Assembly (NCBI GenBank): GCA_947568835.1
Contig: OX387606.1
Location: forward strand, 16,182,001 to 16,246,000
Origin: Protonemura montana
Lineage: Eukaryota > Arthropoda > Insecta > Plecoptera > Nemouridae
Length of the DNA: 64,000 nucleotides
Direction of reading: 5' to 3'
A program made the translations under genes and the position numbers. A model generated the notes under the pieces. That model was given only the letters and a program-made list of their open reading frames with translations. It had not been told where the DNA came from and did not search any database. Below, one piece after another: positions 49,301 through 63,349 of the stretch. Positions within the stretch are counted from its first letter, which is position 1, and each line of letters starts with the position of its first letter.

Positions 49301-52300
49301 GAAACGAAATACGAAAAGTCTCGTTAATTTCGGCAATTAATTAATTCAAACTGGCAACAGATTAATATCCTTATTCTGGGAGATAAAAGGGATATTGCTA
49401 GCGCTTGTATTCAGGTGAGTGGCCTATGGTTCCGTTAATCTTGAGCGTTGTGGAATATCAATTATGAAATTAGAATTACCATGATCCCGTCAGATGCTGG
49501 AACCTTACGCACACACGGAAGATAAATAATTACTGGAATACACCTTCCTGAGGAGAAGACGACACTCTTTTCCCCATCGATTTGCTTATTTAAAAACATG
49601 TCAAAATAAATCTAGAAATCAGTAAACAAAAATATATATTTTAATCATCACTATCATGGCTGCTCATATGATTTTCCCTTCTGGCTAAAGCTGCTAAATG
49701 GGCAACTTTGTCAATGAGGGGTTGTGGATGGCTGGATACCAGATATTACGTCTCTCCCAAAGGAGCCTACCGAGGGTCGGGATCTTGTCTGGGTGAATAA
49801 TGTTAAACCAGGTGATACACCGGTTCGCAACATCGATTCTCGAACAACTATTGAAATATACAATAACCTAAATATTATTCGGAGACACATTTTTGTTATT
49901 TCCTCGCGGTTCTAATTACATTTTATAACCCTATTTTTATAACACTTCAACTTACACATAGTTTACGAGTTGCGCCTGAAAGCATAATAAGAAAGGCGAG
50001 ATACGAAAACTTATATTACTGGTCGAAATCTGCATTCGCCTTGAGCTCTGATGTTTTACTTGGATCGTATTGTAAACCAGAGCAAAAGGGACAAAGTGGT
50101 TAATTAATTCAATGCCAAAGCCAATATAAAATATAGCCGGGCTTACCCTCCGTATATAATGGCAAACGATGTCTTACGCACAACGTACCGAATATCAAAC
50201 GCACAGTCAACTTTTATATCGGCTCTAAAAGGTGGAGTAACTGCTCATTTAATGCTCATCAATTTAAAAAAGGGCCAACAACTTAACGGCTACCATAAAG
50301 GAAATTAGTTAAAATATCACTTTGACTGTGACCCTTGAATACCTTAAATTAAACACCCCTAAATAGAAGTGCACGGGCACTCAAGTGGCACTAACTAAAT
50401 GGGCATATTATAGTATACAAAAGCAACTGTAACAGTTGGGGTAAAATAGAATGCAATTTGACTCGCCTTACAAACACATCACACATCTATTTCACGCAGT
50501 ATTAAATGTCGATAAGTCCTAATCAAATCTGTATTTCCGATCGTCGCTTCCTAACCGTATAGAGCAATGCATCAAATTTAAATTTTTGGGCTCAATAATT
50601 CATCCTGTATTGAATCAGTGCGTCGAAGGGGTTAGATTAAAAGCGGCAATTGGATTCAAATGGCATTTTTCCGTTGAAAGATATTGATAGAAAAATAATA
50701 AATCATAAAAACTACTTGACGAACACTAAATGTAAAGAAGCTATTCCTATATTTAAATCAAATGGATTTTATACGGATATCAACCAATCGTGCCGTACCC
50801 TTACAACTAGTAGCAAATTCGTAGGTACACGAGCATACACGAGCGTGCTATACTAATTACTTGCCAGTTACGTGGAAAACTCGGCTTGCTGTGTGGAATC
50901 ATGTAATTTAAATCAAAATCTATTATTAAATCCTTGGAAATACTTAGTCTTAGCAAATTTACGATAGTTACATTCTATAATTATTATTTATTACAACTTA
51001 TATTAACGATACAACATTTTAGTAACAATTTACGAACGAAACAATTTAGTAACAAGGAAACAATTTAGTAGTGCACACATTTTTATATTCCATTTCTGTT
51101 AGTATCAACTGCTCAATGCAAGGCGAGGGGTTTTGTTCGTATCACAGCTCACATGGATTAACCTAAAAATCGTGACCAAACGATTAGCTACATAGCCAAT
51201 GCAGGTCGATTCACAGGCAAAATTCGTTAATCAAAACCATCATGAGTCGCACAAAAAAAAAGAAACCCGTGTAATATAGTGGGCCAAATATGATTGGAAT
51301 GTATCATCGATAGATTCTGACGTGAAGATATTGCCACACATCGTTAGAAATCAGCCGCATCAAAACAAAAATTTGACTAATGAACCTCGCATCGAAAACC
51401 GACATCCCCGACATATGTTTAACCACAAAGATAAAATCATTGATTAATATCTAATATAATTTTTTTTCCCTGAACGTTTCAGTTGCTATCAGCGGGAACC
51501 TCTCCACCGAGAACATCGGCGATCGTTGGCTCATCATCCGGCAACTCTCTCATCACGACGGCGGTTACCAGCAGTGTACCTTTGGGGGCTCGATCGGTCA
51601 GCCCCAGCTCAGCAAGTTCGGGACCTCCCCACGGTAGCACGGGTCAAACCCTGCGCTGCTGCGACACAGGGCGACCTCTGTTCACCGACCCGCTAACCGG
51701 TCAAAACGTCTGCTCATGTCAATACGACATCTTGAGCTACCAACGTCTTGCGAGCGGAGTCGGTGCTGGCGGAATACCACCACTGTCAATGTACAGCACT
51801 CCTTATAGTGCGGAAGGAATGGCAGCTTATTTCCCACTCGGGGCTGACCAGGCACCCTTCTACACGTCGTCGGTAAGCTGTGTTTTTGGAAATTTTATTG
51901 CTCTTAATTGCATGTGGGATTGGAAGGTCATTGTTTTTAAATATTCGTTGACATGATCTTTTATACGTTAGATGGTGTACATTTTCTTTGGTAATGAAAC
52001 ACGATCCCGAGGAACCTAATACTGGTACCATAATGGTCCGTAGCAACGACCCATGACACCCACTCTTTCGAGTCGAAACCGGGAAAAAGTATACTTTTAT
52101 ATGCACAAAGAGCAGCTGCTTTGTAGGTATTCGAATTATTGCTTCCGATACGATATTGCCAGTATAATGCTCATGCGTTATATGATATTACAATTCATAG
52201 TTATACCAATCATTTTTCTTTAAAAGTAACGAAAAAAAAATGTTGGCAGTGAATGTACTGCTGTCTTTCACGAATTCAAATTTCAATTCATTTTTTTCAG

Positions 52301-55300
52301 TTAACAGTGATATAAGGTCATAGGCCGAATAGTACCTGTCTTCAGCTTCTCACAATCAAATTCACTGACGGTTTATTTTGTTAGTTTTTTTTGTTTCGAT
52401 CCTTTGTACAATGCTGGGCGATTTTTGACACCTGCATGTGTAATTGAATAATAATTAATTAACGCGTTTATACAACTGACACACCAATTCAAGCTCATGA
52501 AACACACCACCGGTGTTTGTTTATGATTACCAACAGACCCATTCGTCATGGCCTGAACATAATGCTGGCCAATCTTTCAAAAAGCTGTTCCCTTTTCAAA
52601 GCAAGGTGGAGCGCGCTCCGAAATCCTGATCTATGCTTGAATATAATTAAATCTTAACTGTCATAAGATGCATTCATATATCAGATGGTAAGAAAAACTT
52701 AATTTCTTTTCATTTATGCGTTGAACTTTTGTAGCACGCCCATGTTACAATATTATTACATACTACTCCTTGCCAGGCAAGGTCGATCGCCTAGTGTGTC
52801 TTTGCAGATAGACCATAGGTAAAAAAAGCTTTAGAAATCAGATTGTGCACATTTGTTAATATATAGGCTAATAGTTGCTTTGTGGGGTTCTAGCAAAGAG
52901 ACGAGGAAAACCATTTTGGGCCCCACCACAAATTTTCCATCTGAAATTTGATAAAACATCTGTTGAGATCTATGTGTATATCGACGTATAGGTAAAAAAA
53001 AAAACTAGCATTCAATTTGAAAATACGTTTATGAAAGGGAAATGCAGCTATTCTAGGCACCCCAAAAATGCTATAGAACAAAATAAAAAACGAAAAAACT
53101 GAGAAAATACTCATATCTTAATTATGTACGGTACATTTAAATTTCATTGAAAATTCTAAACATTTTCGTTTATTGAAAAAAAACACACACACAATGCATG
53201 CAGAAAATACCGTGAAACTTTTAACAGGATCGGTGTTGCGTTTGATCTGTATTCATGCACAAGAAAATAAAAAACACATTCACAGAATGAAACTAAGTAC
53301 ATCTATATATTTTCAGCCAATTGAAATACAATCCAAGAAACATTCATCTGCAAGGAATCCAGGAACCAGATCGGAAGGATTACTTGCCTTAAAATCATTG
53401 CAGAATCATTGTCAGAAAAACTCCCTCAAATCGCGAGACCAGCCTGGTTCATATGCTATCTAGAATATGACAGTCGAATACTTCTACAGCTTTACAATTT
53501 ACAATCATATTCCACGATGAAACGCAAAGGAATTTCCCATTTCCCGACGACTCTCGCGGGTCACTTTCACGGGGTTGTCATCCATTTTGACAGCTGAATT
53601 GTTCGTACGACAAGCTACTTCAATTCGAAGCCAAACCCCGAACGTGACCAAACATTAGCTAGCAGTCATTATCAGAAGCTTTCATGGCACTCTCAAAATC
53701 ATGACAAGAAACTTCCTTTCAATGTGTAACTCAATGATTTTCATTCCTTTTTTCAATCGTGGCATAGTATGTAACATAAATGAGTAAATTGTTCCACCAA
53801 CTGGCTAAGATTTTTGTTCAGTGTTTTTATTTTGGGCTCTGGCTGTCATCAACGAATGAACAGGAGCCATGTTCCATGTGCGCACAAAATCGTGACCTAG
53901 CTGCCTTTTGGACATCACATAAGCCTTACATAAGCCATCAGTTGCGATGCAATGGCAATAAGGTATATATGATCAGACAGACAAGTTCAATAGAACTATA
54001 ATGAGGTATATAACTTCATGAGTCGAGTTGTCCATGGCTGGCGCCTACTTGCAGTAACTCAGTACTCTTTATATCTCGTTAAAATTGTTTCATATTTAAT
54101 CGACACCATTGCAATTTCTTGCCATGACTGTTCACAACTCGGTGTGTATGTATTTTATAAATAACATGTCTGACAATGCCACCATTTTACGCCTCTCAGA
54201 ACAATAATTGGTTTGGGTGAATGCTGTCAATAATTCTATTGTTCGATTAATTAAAACGATTCAAGTCCAGCGAGTTTTGAGCGCAACTAAAAGGCGGTAA
54301 CTGCATTCGTCGAGACAATGTCCGCAAATAGTCATTAAAGTGTTTTTTTTTGCGCTGCGTACAAAGGATTTTGTAAAGTTAGTTGCTCCGCACTTTATTT
54401 GTTTTACCTCATTATGGCGAGTAAAGAGCATGTCACTTGTTTCTTGATGTGAATATCAACAATATCGGATCAAAACTGTAAATCGTGCCATTAGAAAAAC
54501 GCGTGATGCCGTGATCTGGCTACGGTCGTGTTTTCGATGCTCATTTCATTTCAACGAACTCAAATCAATAGTGAAATCAATTATAAGCTTATATTTTAGT
54601 CAAACATGCAGCTATCATTGTAATTATAAGGCACAACGAGCCCAAGTCACCGATTTATTCCCAAATTTAAAAGTCATTTTATACACGTACAAGCTTTTAG
54701 CTCATATTTTAGAATCCATGTCTAAAACACTTACTAAACGAGCTGTAGAAATCCATTGAAAGCCGGACCAAGATCGCTCCTAGCAATCCATAGCGTGCGG
54801 GCAAAGAGGTATATATCCATGTAATATTTTGTATTCGTTTTCTATGTTTGCTTATACAATAATATCACGTTTCGAACACGAACCTCTTTCTATGTGTTGA
54901 CATTCTTGTTAGATATGAGCCCCTCTATACTCTGAAGGGATGGATGACGAGCTGAGTTGAAACCGTAATCGATTTCTGGTTCGAATCTTGGTGAGGGCAT
55001 TATGATGGCTTCGTCGGAACAGAATTGTGGGTGGAAGTGGGAAGTGGGAACGATAGCTCGACGACTTGACTCCGCTAGTAAACGTGCATTGCTCAACAAA
55101 ATAACGAAACTTTACGCACAATTTTTCCAAGTATTTCTTTACTCAGTTTAGGCTAAACCGTGTCTTATTCTTAGTGTTTTGATTTATTTTGGTTTCTGAA
55201 GCTCTGTTAAAAATAATTCTCGTGAATGTTTAGTGCAAAATCGTAGTACTTTTCACGAGGATCTCTAATTTCTTTGCCAAATCAGCACCGATTCTCTGTT

Positions 55301-58300
55301 GGACCGACAGCGGTTGCATTCCTCTAACTAAATGGTGGAAAAAACTGACGTGATACGTTCCATCTATTGCAGCCACAGGGCATTGTAAACATGACCGTAT
55401 GCATGTTCCACAAAAGTAAACTTTTTAGCCCTAAGTTACTCCTATAAAACACTTCTCGCCGGTTATTCGGGCGCCAAATTAATTCAAACTCCATTACAGT
55501 TTTTTTTCGGTGACAATTATTTTGTTAGTAAATCGATGATATCTTAATGAACCATTTACAAACGGATGAGCTGAACTATTAATTTGGTGGTTTCCAAGAA
55601 AAAAAAAATACTTTTAATAATAAGTAGATTCATATTTGTTGCTATTCATAACTGATATTACATCGTAATGTGTGGTCGTCATGGTAAGGACAGGGCATCA
55701 TCTCACAGTCGTCATAGGTCAATTAAAATTCCTTGACCTCCCATGTGTCAATCACATTTATAGTGGAAGCCTTATTCTTATCATCCTGTCATAACCAGAT
55801 CGCGATTTCGTGAAAATACCAATTCAAGAAACGCCAGCCATCGTGTATGTTACGCTTTCAAGGAATGGCAGGGCCAGAATTTGCCCTCTATCTCTCATAT
55901 TAATGCAATTAAGAGTCGTAAAAATATATACGAAATCAAATTACTTGCTATTTATTGCGGCGAATAAAAACACGTTATTAGCCCAAAGAAATAAATTAGA
56001 CAAGAAATAAATCTAATTACCCCTTTCCCAACAGTGATATCTTGCGAATCCGTCTGACGCCTAGTACACGTGCGTATAAAATGACCGTGGTTCTAAACAT
56101 CCATAGAACCTAATCAAATTAATTGCATCGATCGAACAAATCTGGCAAAGACCACCAACAGACACGAGCATTTCCTCCTAGCTTATCAAAGTCCATAGAC
56201 GATGATCAGATCTAGAAACACACAGCTAATTTGTCTGTCAAAAAAAGTGGGGTTATGGTGTGCAGAGACTAATCAAAATGTCCTATTTCTTGCCTGCAGG
56301 CTGCTGGCTTGGAGCTGAAGGAGAACCTGGCTGCAGGGGCGGCGTCATGGCCATACCCTGCAGTGTACCACCCCTACGACGCAGCGTTTGCCGGCTACCC
56401 CTTCAATGGGTGAGTACCTTTTGCAGTATAGATAGGTACCTACTGTGCAACTCGTTGTCAAACCGGCAGCCATATTGCCTTGAGGTCAATGGGTCAGGTC
56501 GACGTAATGTACCCCTGTCAACCGTCTAGTATGTCTGTCAATCGATGCTGTCGTGATGATTATTACATCGAGGGTTTGGGTGTATCAAATTTGGCTTTCA
56601 AAATGAATAAAATTGCACTGTAAAATGTATGGACACGTGTCGCAGCCGATTTAATAAAAGGTTCGCTGGCACTTTGTACGTAAACATTTATATATGGAAA
56701 GTTACGTTTAGAACATAAAAAAAAAAAAAAACAATAAAAACGGGGAAGGTGGAAGAATATCAGAAAGGATTTTCCGTAGCTTCACTTCCTCGACGATATC
56801 TCAGAAAATTAGGCGAGTCTTTGGAACTGATGCTAATATTGTTAAAACAGAAATAAACATTTGAAAGCTACAGATTGGAGTAAAAATCACAGGATACTAT
56901 TTTATGTTACATCTACAAAGAATCTCGCCCGTACTAACATGATTCTGCGGTTTTGGAAATTCTAGTTCGACACCAAACTTGTCAACCTTCTGTGTAATCT
57001 AATAATGATCGTACACAGCGCACCTAAAATACATTACACATTCAATCACCAAAGAATAATAATATAATTGACATAACGCAACTTACGAATTGTTTCTCAC
57101 AGACCGAAACAGACCGAAAAAAGTGTATACCAACAAAATGCCATAACTCTCCGTTCTGCTAACGAAACGAAGTTTAAGGTCAAACTAAGATATTTCAAGA
57201 TATATCCTGGAGAAAATGGTCCCGCGTGCACATCTCTAGCAAGAAGTCCCCCCCCCCCCCCCCCCAACCCGTGTAAAAACGTTGTGGGCCACGGCTCGCC
57301 CCAAAGCAAACTCCCAGTGGCCACACGACGTCGTGCACCCCACGGCACATTATCGGCCTGCTAAATAATAAACGAGCCGACGCCGACGTCGACACCAACG
57401 CCGATGTGTGACGTCTGCAGCAGGCTGGAGCGTAGAGCCACGAATCAGATCAGAAACCAAACATAAGCAACTAAGCTTCTAGATTAGCCGCATGATGTTT
57501 ATTGGAGCAATGGCTTCTTCGGTGCTGTCCCTTCCGTTTACCTTTGCCTACCCCAAGCAATGTTAACATGTAAAGGCTAGCTTCCGGAAACCGATAGCCT
57601 ATAGAAGGGATGCGTTCATTTTAATCTATCTGCAGCACAACAAAAGGTCAAAGAAGTAGCTGATTGCCACAGAACTAATAAGTGATTTATTAATTGACTA
57701 TATTAAAATCTTGTTTTATTAGTTATTCGGACAAGATTCTTTTCACGATAAAGAGACGATTAATATGATTGCTAAATTGAATAAGAACCTTTGGCCGCGG
57801 GAGTTATAGAAATGTAATAAAATCCGACGCGGACTCCGAAAACGTGACTCATAATTCATGACCCATATACATACTATAAAAAAATATATAACTCTTTCAA
57901 ATGTTTTGTTTGAAATCGTAATATCAGTGCTAATTATCTACAAATTTCGTGTTAGCGTTAACGATATCTATGAGTTGCATTTGCGCGATCACAGAACAAA
58001 TATGCATGCACTTTCAAGTAGCCATTACTGACTGACAAGACGGCTTGCTTGAAGATCCGTTATCAAAAGCGGCGACCTATCATGTTTTTCCTAATGGATG
58101 TACGAAGATAATGTCAACATGATAACGACATCGAAAAATTCAACTACTGATTCGCTAGAGTGTGCCATTTTCAGATTTTTAGATTTCACGATGATTACTA
58201 ATTTTAATTGTAAATTAATATTGCTGGCCACTCGTCGAGCCAGAAAGCGACGTCATGTAATATCCTGAAAGCTGATAACAACAGATCGTCTGAATAATGA

Positions 58301-61300
58301 TTTCCATCTTTTTTATGGAAACAAAGCAGGCACGTTTACGCTATTCTTTACATTGGCAGCATACTTCACATGAATCAGAGCATTACCTAACCAAGAGCAA
58401 GGAGGTCGGTGTCACCATACTTTGTTAATGAAAAAGTTACTGAGCCTATCATTACTTTGTTTGAATGGCCTAGCGCAGCCTGCACAGATTCAAATTGAAA
58501 AGGAACGCGGTGAACACACCGCAGTTCGACGCATGTATTTATTCCTCGATGTCTCTAGCGGAGGGTAGATGTTTTAACCAACCGAGACAAAATGGCGTCG
58601 ACGGCGTACTCAAGCGTCTCATTGCAACGAGGGGACGGGAAAAGTAGGGGACCAGGTGATCGTAGCTGCAACAACCAGTTTTCAATGTTACAGACAGAGA
58701 TCTGCTTTTCCCTCTCTGCGGTGCGGTTCATCCCTGATCAAAGTATGGCAGAGCATAACACATCAAGCGGCTATCGATGTGGGGGAAAAAAAAAGAGGGA
58801 ATAAGAAATAAAATAACGTATTACGGATGGGTGACACAAGGAATGGAAAGCCGAGTAGAGCTGAAAAGATGCCGACCGCGCTGGTCCGGTTGTGTTTGAA
58901 GAGACTTCGACGGCGACATGGTACCGAAAAGCAGTCGCCGTCGCCGTGTACATGCGAGTGTGTGTTAGGTAGTTTGATGCTCGTTGAGTCGTGCATTACA
59001 ACAAAATGGCCGACGTGTCGCGTCCCGCGCGTTCTCGCAAAGTGGCTAAGAAGTGGCCCACACGAAAAATGTTTGGCGACGATGTGATCGTGTCTCAGAC
59101 ATCTCTTCAAATCCTGACTCACACATGACTGTTAGCCCAGCCCACACCAACACTATTTCCATGGAAACTGAGAACGCGAGCTAGCGCATTTTCTCGCGTT
59201 TTTTCCAAACGATTGCGATAAAGAAAGAGAGGTTTTTCTTTTTAGTGTATATACTCGTCGATTCTCGAATGGAAACAAACTACGAACAATCGTTTTCTCA
59301 TTCCTCCGGGCGGAAACAGTCACAGACGTTGTTTCAATGCATGAGTATCGAACAGGCGGGAGGGAATCTTTATTATTGTTGTCTTTGTTTTCTCTCTTTG
59401 AGAATCATCACTGACATCGCCTATCCAATCTTTATTACCACTTATGTACAGAACCTGCGGCGTTACACACGGCGCAGTGCGTATCACCTCACGTACAATG
59501 TCCGCACACTGGAATGGGATTGATGATAATATCATCGACGGACTTGGATGGAGGAAGTCGCTGCCATTTATGTACAATTCCATGCACTTGTACGTTGTGC
59601 GGCATCCAGCTCTTGTCTGTGGTTATCTACTACGTACAATGACACGGATATATATTAAAGTGTATTCATATCGGGTATCGACATCGGTCTTTGTAGGTAA
59701 ATCATACATTGAGGCAAGCTTCGTCATTTTCTAATCAAAGAGGCTCCTTTGTTCAATACAATCGTTTCAAGAGCAAAATTTGCTCCAACTATGTAAGAAC
59801 ATGGGACATTTCAGACTAGCATGCACCCTGTTCATTTCCCATATCAATTTGAACTATCCCTGCCGGTTCCAATCGTGCCGGCTGCTGTGCAAGATACATA
59901 ACAGTTCCATGAGCTCTAATTTTGTTAAATAGTCTCTATTATACTACTTATACACATTAAGTAGCTGTATAAATTTATTCCACGGTCTCTCTATAGCGCG
60001 CGCTCCATGCGCAAATTTATTTACAATCTTAACCCTTCATTGTTTTACCAAATGTTAATACTCTCATCGTCATCAACACTTTATGAAGCACAGCATTTAC
60101 ATCTCAATTTTCCATTCTAGTTTCGTAATTTCCTCGCACAAGTTAAGTTTCATTCTTGTTGAAATCTTTGCGCATGAATACCTCCATCCATCATCTTCTC
60201 CTGGAGCACTATCTCATTAACATGCCTCGACGAGTCCACGCCGCTCCGTCTTGTTAGTTCCTAAGTAAAGACCTCCTCACGGCGAGAATAATTAGTTTTC
60301 AAAGCTTCGTACAAGCCATCAGCCTATGGCAGGCGCGCACGGCTTGCCTCCGCCGCCGAGCGAGATGCCCTGCTAGAGAGTTATAGAGAAATAGGGATGC
60401 GAGACGAAGAAAAAGATACCCCTTTGGGTATACCATCAGCCCAAGGCGAGTGCCTATATAACACCGCACAAATTGATGTTCACTTTAAACTGATGGCGAA
60501 GTTTTAAGCAGATTCCCCGCCGTCGCCAGCGCGTTTTGAGGAAGCGCGCTTTGCCGAAGAAACTTTATTTCCATGGATAATAATTTGTTCCTTAGACTTT
60601 TCGCGCTGTGCCGCGTGGATGTGTAGACTAGGATAAATTTAGATTTATTATCTCATCGTCTTTCACGAGAAAGCGCAATTTTCCATCGGGAAAAATGAAA
60701 ATTCGATTCATCATCTCGGTCGGAAACGCGCGGAGGGAGAGAGTATTAGATCTACCCTTGCGGTATTAATAACAGATTGGAATGTATGTATCAGCTGCAA
60801 CCAAACTCATTTGGTACTTCGCTGACAGTCGGGACTGCAGGTTATAATTGAGACATGTCTGTAGTTCATTGCTCTTTAACTTCAAATTCACGGCACGCTT
60901 TCTTTGCAGACACCCACAAATCTCAAAGCATCAAACAGAACAATTTAGAGCAATTTTTATAGGGAAGAAAAGATGAAATCAATCTTTCAATTTTTATGCA
61001 GATGAAAACAGATGAATTTTCCTGAAAAACAAATTAAAATCCTCTTCAGTTTACACGTTGCGCGTTCTATTTTACCTAAATTTCACGGTAACCCCACCCA
61101 CTAGCAGCTCGACTTGTTGGAGAGACTATACACCAACTATTGCGTTGCTTGCACCGAGATAATCTAACACATAGAGGTTAGTTTACCGATGGCATCGTAG
61201 TAATTCCAGGTGATTAAGTGAATTTCCAGCCCCGGGTTCATGCAATTGCCGGTGTCAGACCGAGTACATTATGTGGCTGGCCGAACAGGGTGTGCGGTTC

Positions 61301-63308
61301 CCGGCGACTGCTAGGGATGGTAGTTATGATGGTCATTACCAAGCACTCTCTGACCAATCAAGGGTGCAGACCGCGCCTCGGCCAACGCCCTCGACGCAAC
61401 AGTAGACATTTAAAAAACGCTTACGTCCAAGCTGTGTCGTCCACAAATACCGACCGGGATGACCACTGGTTTGGTCTGCGGCTACCTACGCGGCCGGCCT
61501 TGCATTTATGTTTCGTGCCAGCTTACACGTGTAAGCTAGTGGCTGTGGAAAATGGCATGTGGCATTTAAAACATAGAGTCGCTGGCGTTCTCCATACCAT
61601 GATGAAAGCAAAGTGTAGGCTAGAAAATTATCTAGTCACATATTTTTGTTGTGAGTGTCCTGCCTTGTCTCACATTTTAAATATGTGCGGAGTTGTGAAA
61701 TAAAAATTAGTGTCAGCCTTGCTATACGATAACGTCAAAATTTTATTGCACCAATTTCAGATAAGATTTTAAACAAAAATACCTGTCTATCTATTGTACA
61801 CCGATTCGTTTATCTAAAAACCGAATTTTCGCTGTTGTTTCTTGAAAACAGACAAAAACTACAACATTTCAAAAGCAAGCTGCGGATCTATTTCACTGGA
61901 CAAGGCACTGCTGTATCGTCACCGTCTCGAACCGGGCTTTCCTCCCACGGTTCCCGAGTACTGCAGCGCTAAAACATAGACTATAGGTGCCCTTCATGCG
62001 GCACTAACCCCAGCTCGGTCCTTGCGCCCCGACGAGCAATCTGCCTGCCGGCGGGCCGGCGGCAACCCCGACGGCAACGAGCGTACATGGATAATGCGAT
62101 CAACGATATACGCCCGCTGATGCTCAAAACCGTTGGCCTATGAGCGAACCAGAGGGGGTAGTTGCTTTAGCGCCTCTGCAATGGCGCGAGGGGTTTGGGG
62201 GGAGGCGTTTGCTGTTATGCGCTGTTATCAGTACTCCAGCATGCCAACACTCGTGATTTTTTAATCCGCTTTCAGCTTTCTGGATTTGGAAAATGAGTAT
62301 ATACAGTCATCAATGGTGTATTTGTAGACGGGATCGTTCAAGTGGTGAGGGCTGGGGGACGAAAATATTCAAGCAAGGCGCGTTACGCGATGTTGTTTGG
62401 AAGGGGGTTGAATACTAAAAATGCAAGCGAAAGAGATATATTTTTTTAAATCGAATAAAAATTTTCTGTGTTGTACGAATTGCGAATCAGAAGCATGGGG
62501 GATGGGTTTTAATGCTATTATACTGAAATGGAAATGTTTTGACTGTTAAAGCGAAAAATTGTGCTCTACGCACACAGCGGTAACATGCCGGAGCTAAGTG
62601 ACAGCTTTATTAATTCCATCGCTTCGTTTGCATAAAACACAGATGAAAAATTGACAGTTGAAAAAACGGGCAGCTACCACTCGAGAATTGGTGTTTTGTT
62701 TGAATTAATAACACGGTGTGGTCGAGCGAGCGCACAGGTCGGACGTATTGTAGGCGACGGCAAGCTCTGTCAGTCAACGTGGCACATTGCATTGATTGCG
62801 TGATTACACATTATCTTCGTGGTAGAATCGTTGTGAATCGCGAATCTTTTCGAATTACCACGCGACAAATCAGTCCATTGCCAAAGCAAACGGTGTACAT
62901 GCAGCTGTCAGCAAACTTTCGAAAACAAGCTTGCAAATTACAAAAAGTTATAATTCCTATTTATGTCAATATACGAACATGGCCAAGCAGCTAAATGAAC
63001 TTTATTGTACCGTTCTATTACGACCAAATCATCTGAGCTATGCGGGCGAAATAATATTAAATCGAGGTTAAACATGTTACCACTACGTGCAGGTACATGA
63101 GAGCACCAGGCATCCAACGGGCAAGCAAGAAAAATTCGCAAGAAATGTGACTTAGTGTATGGAGCACCATTCCAATCTTCCCGCATGCATTTTCCGTGTT
63201 CCTGTTCATATCGCTGCCAATTCCTCTGCTCACCGTAGCGACCGGCTCAGCAGCGTCATATACCAAGGGTTAAACATGGTACTTTCTCGCTTTCTTCTCT
63301 TTCCCTGT

Positions 63309-63349
<41 letters not shown>

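Noticed and set aside
54960-55000. tRNA-like GGTTCGAATC word
   Set aside because: It resembles a tRNA T-loop, but flanking bases do not form a T-stem on either strand, and no acceptor or anticodon arm can be built around it.
61218-61703. 161-codon plus-strand frame in mirror-type intron 3
   Set aside because: Low-complexity-free but unlike any protein I know. Its length is explained by the CpG-rich block it crosses; no splice or start context supports it.
62149-62163. CCAGAGGGGGTAG, partial resemblance to a CTCF core
   Set aside because: It lacks a base of the consensus and a G-rich match of this quality is expected by chance in a GC-rich block.
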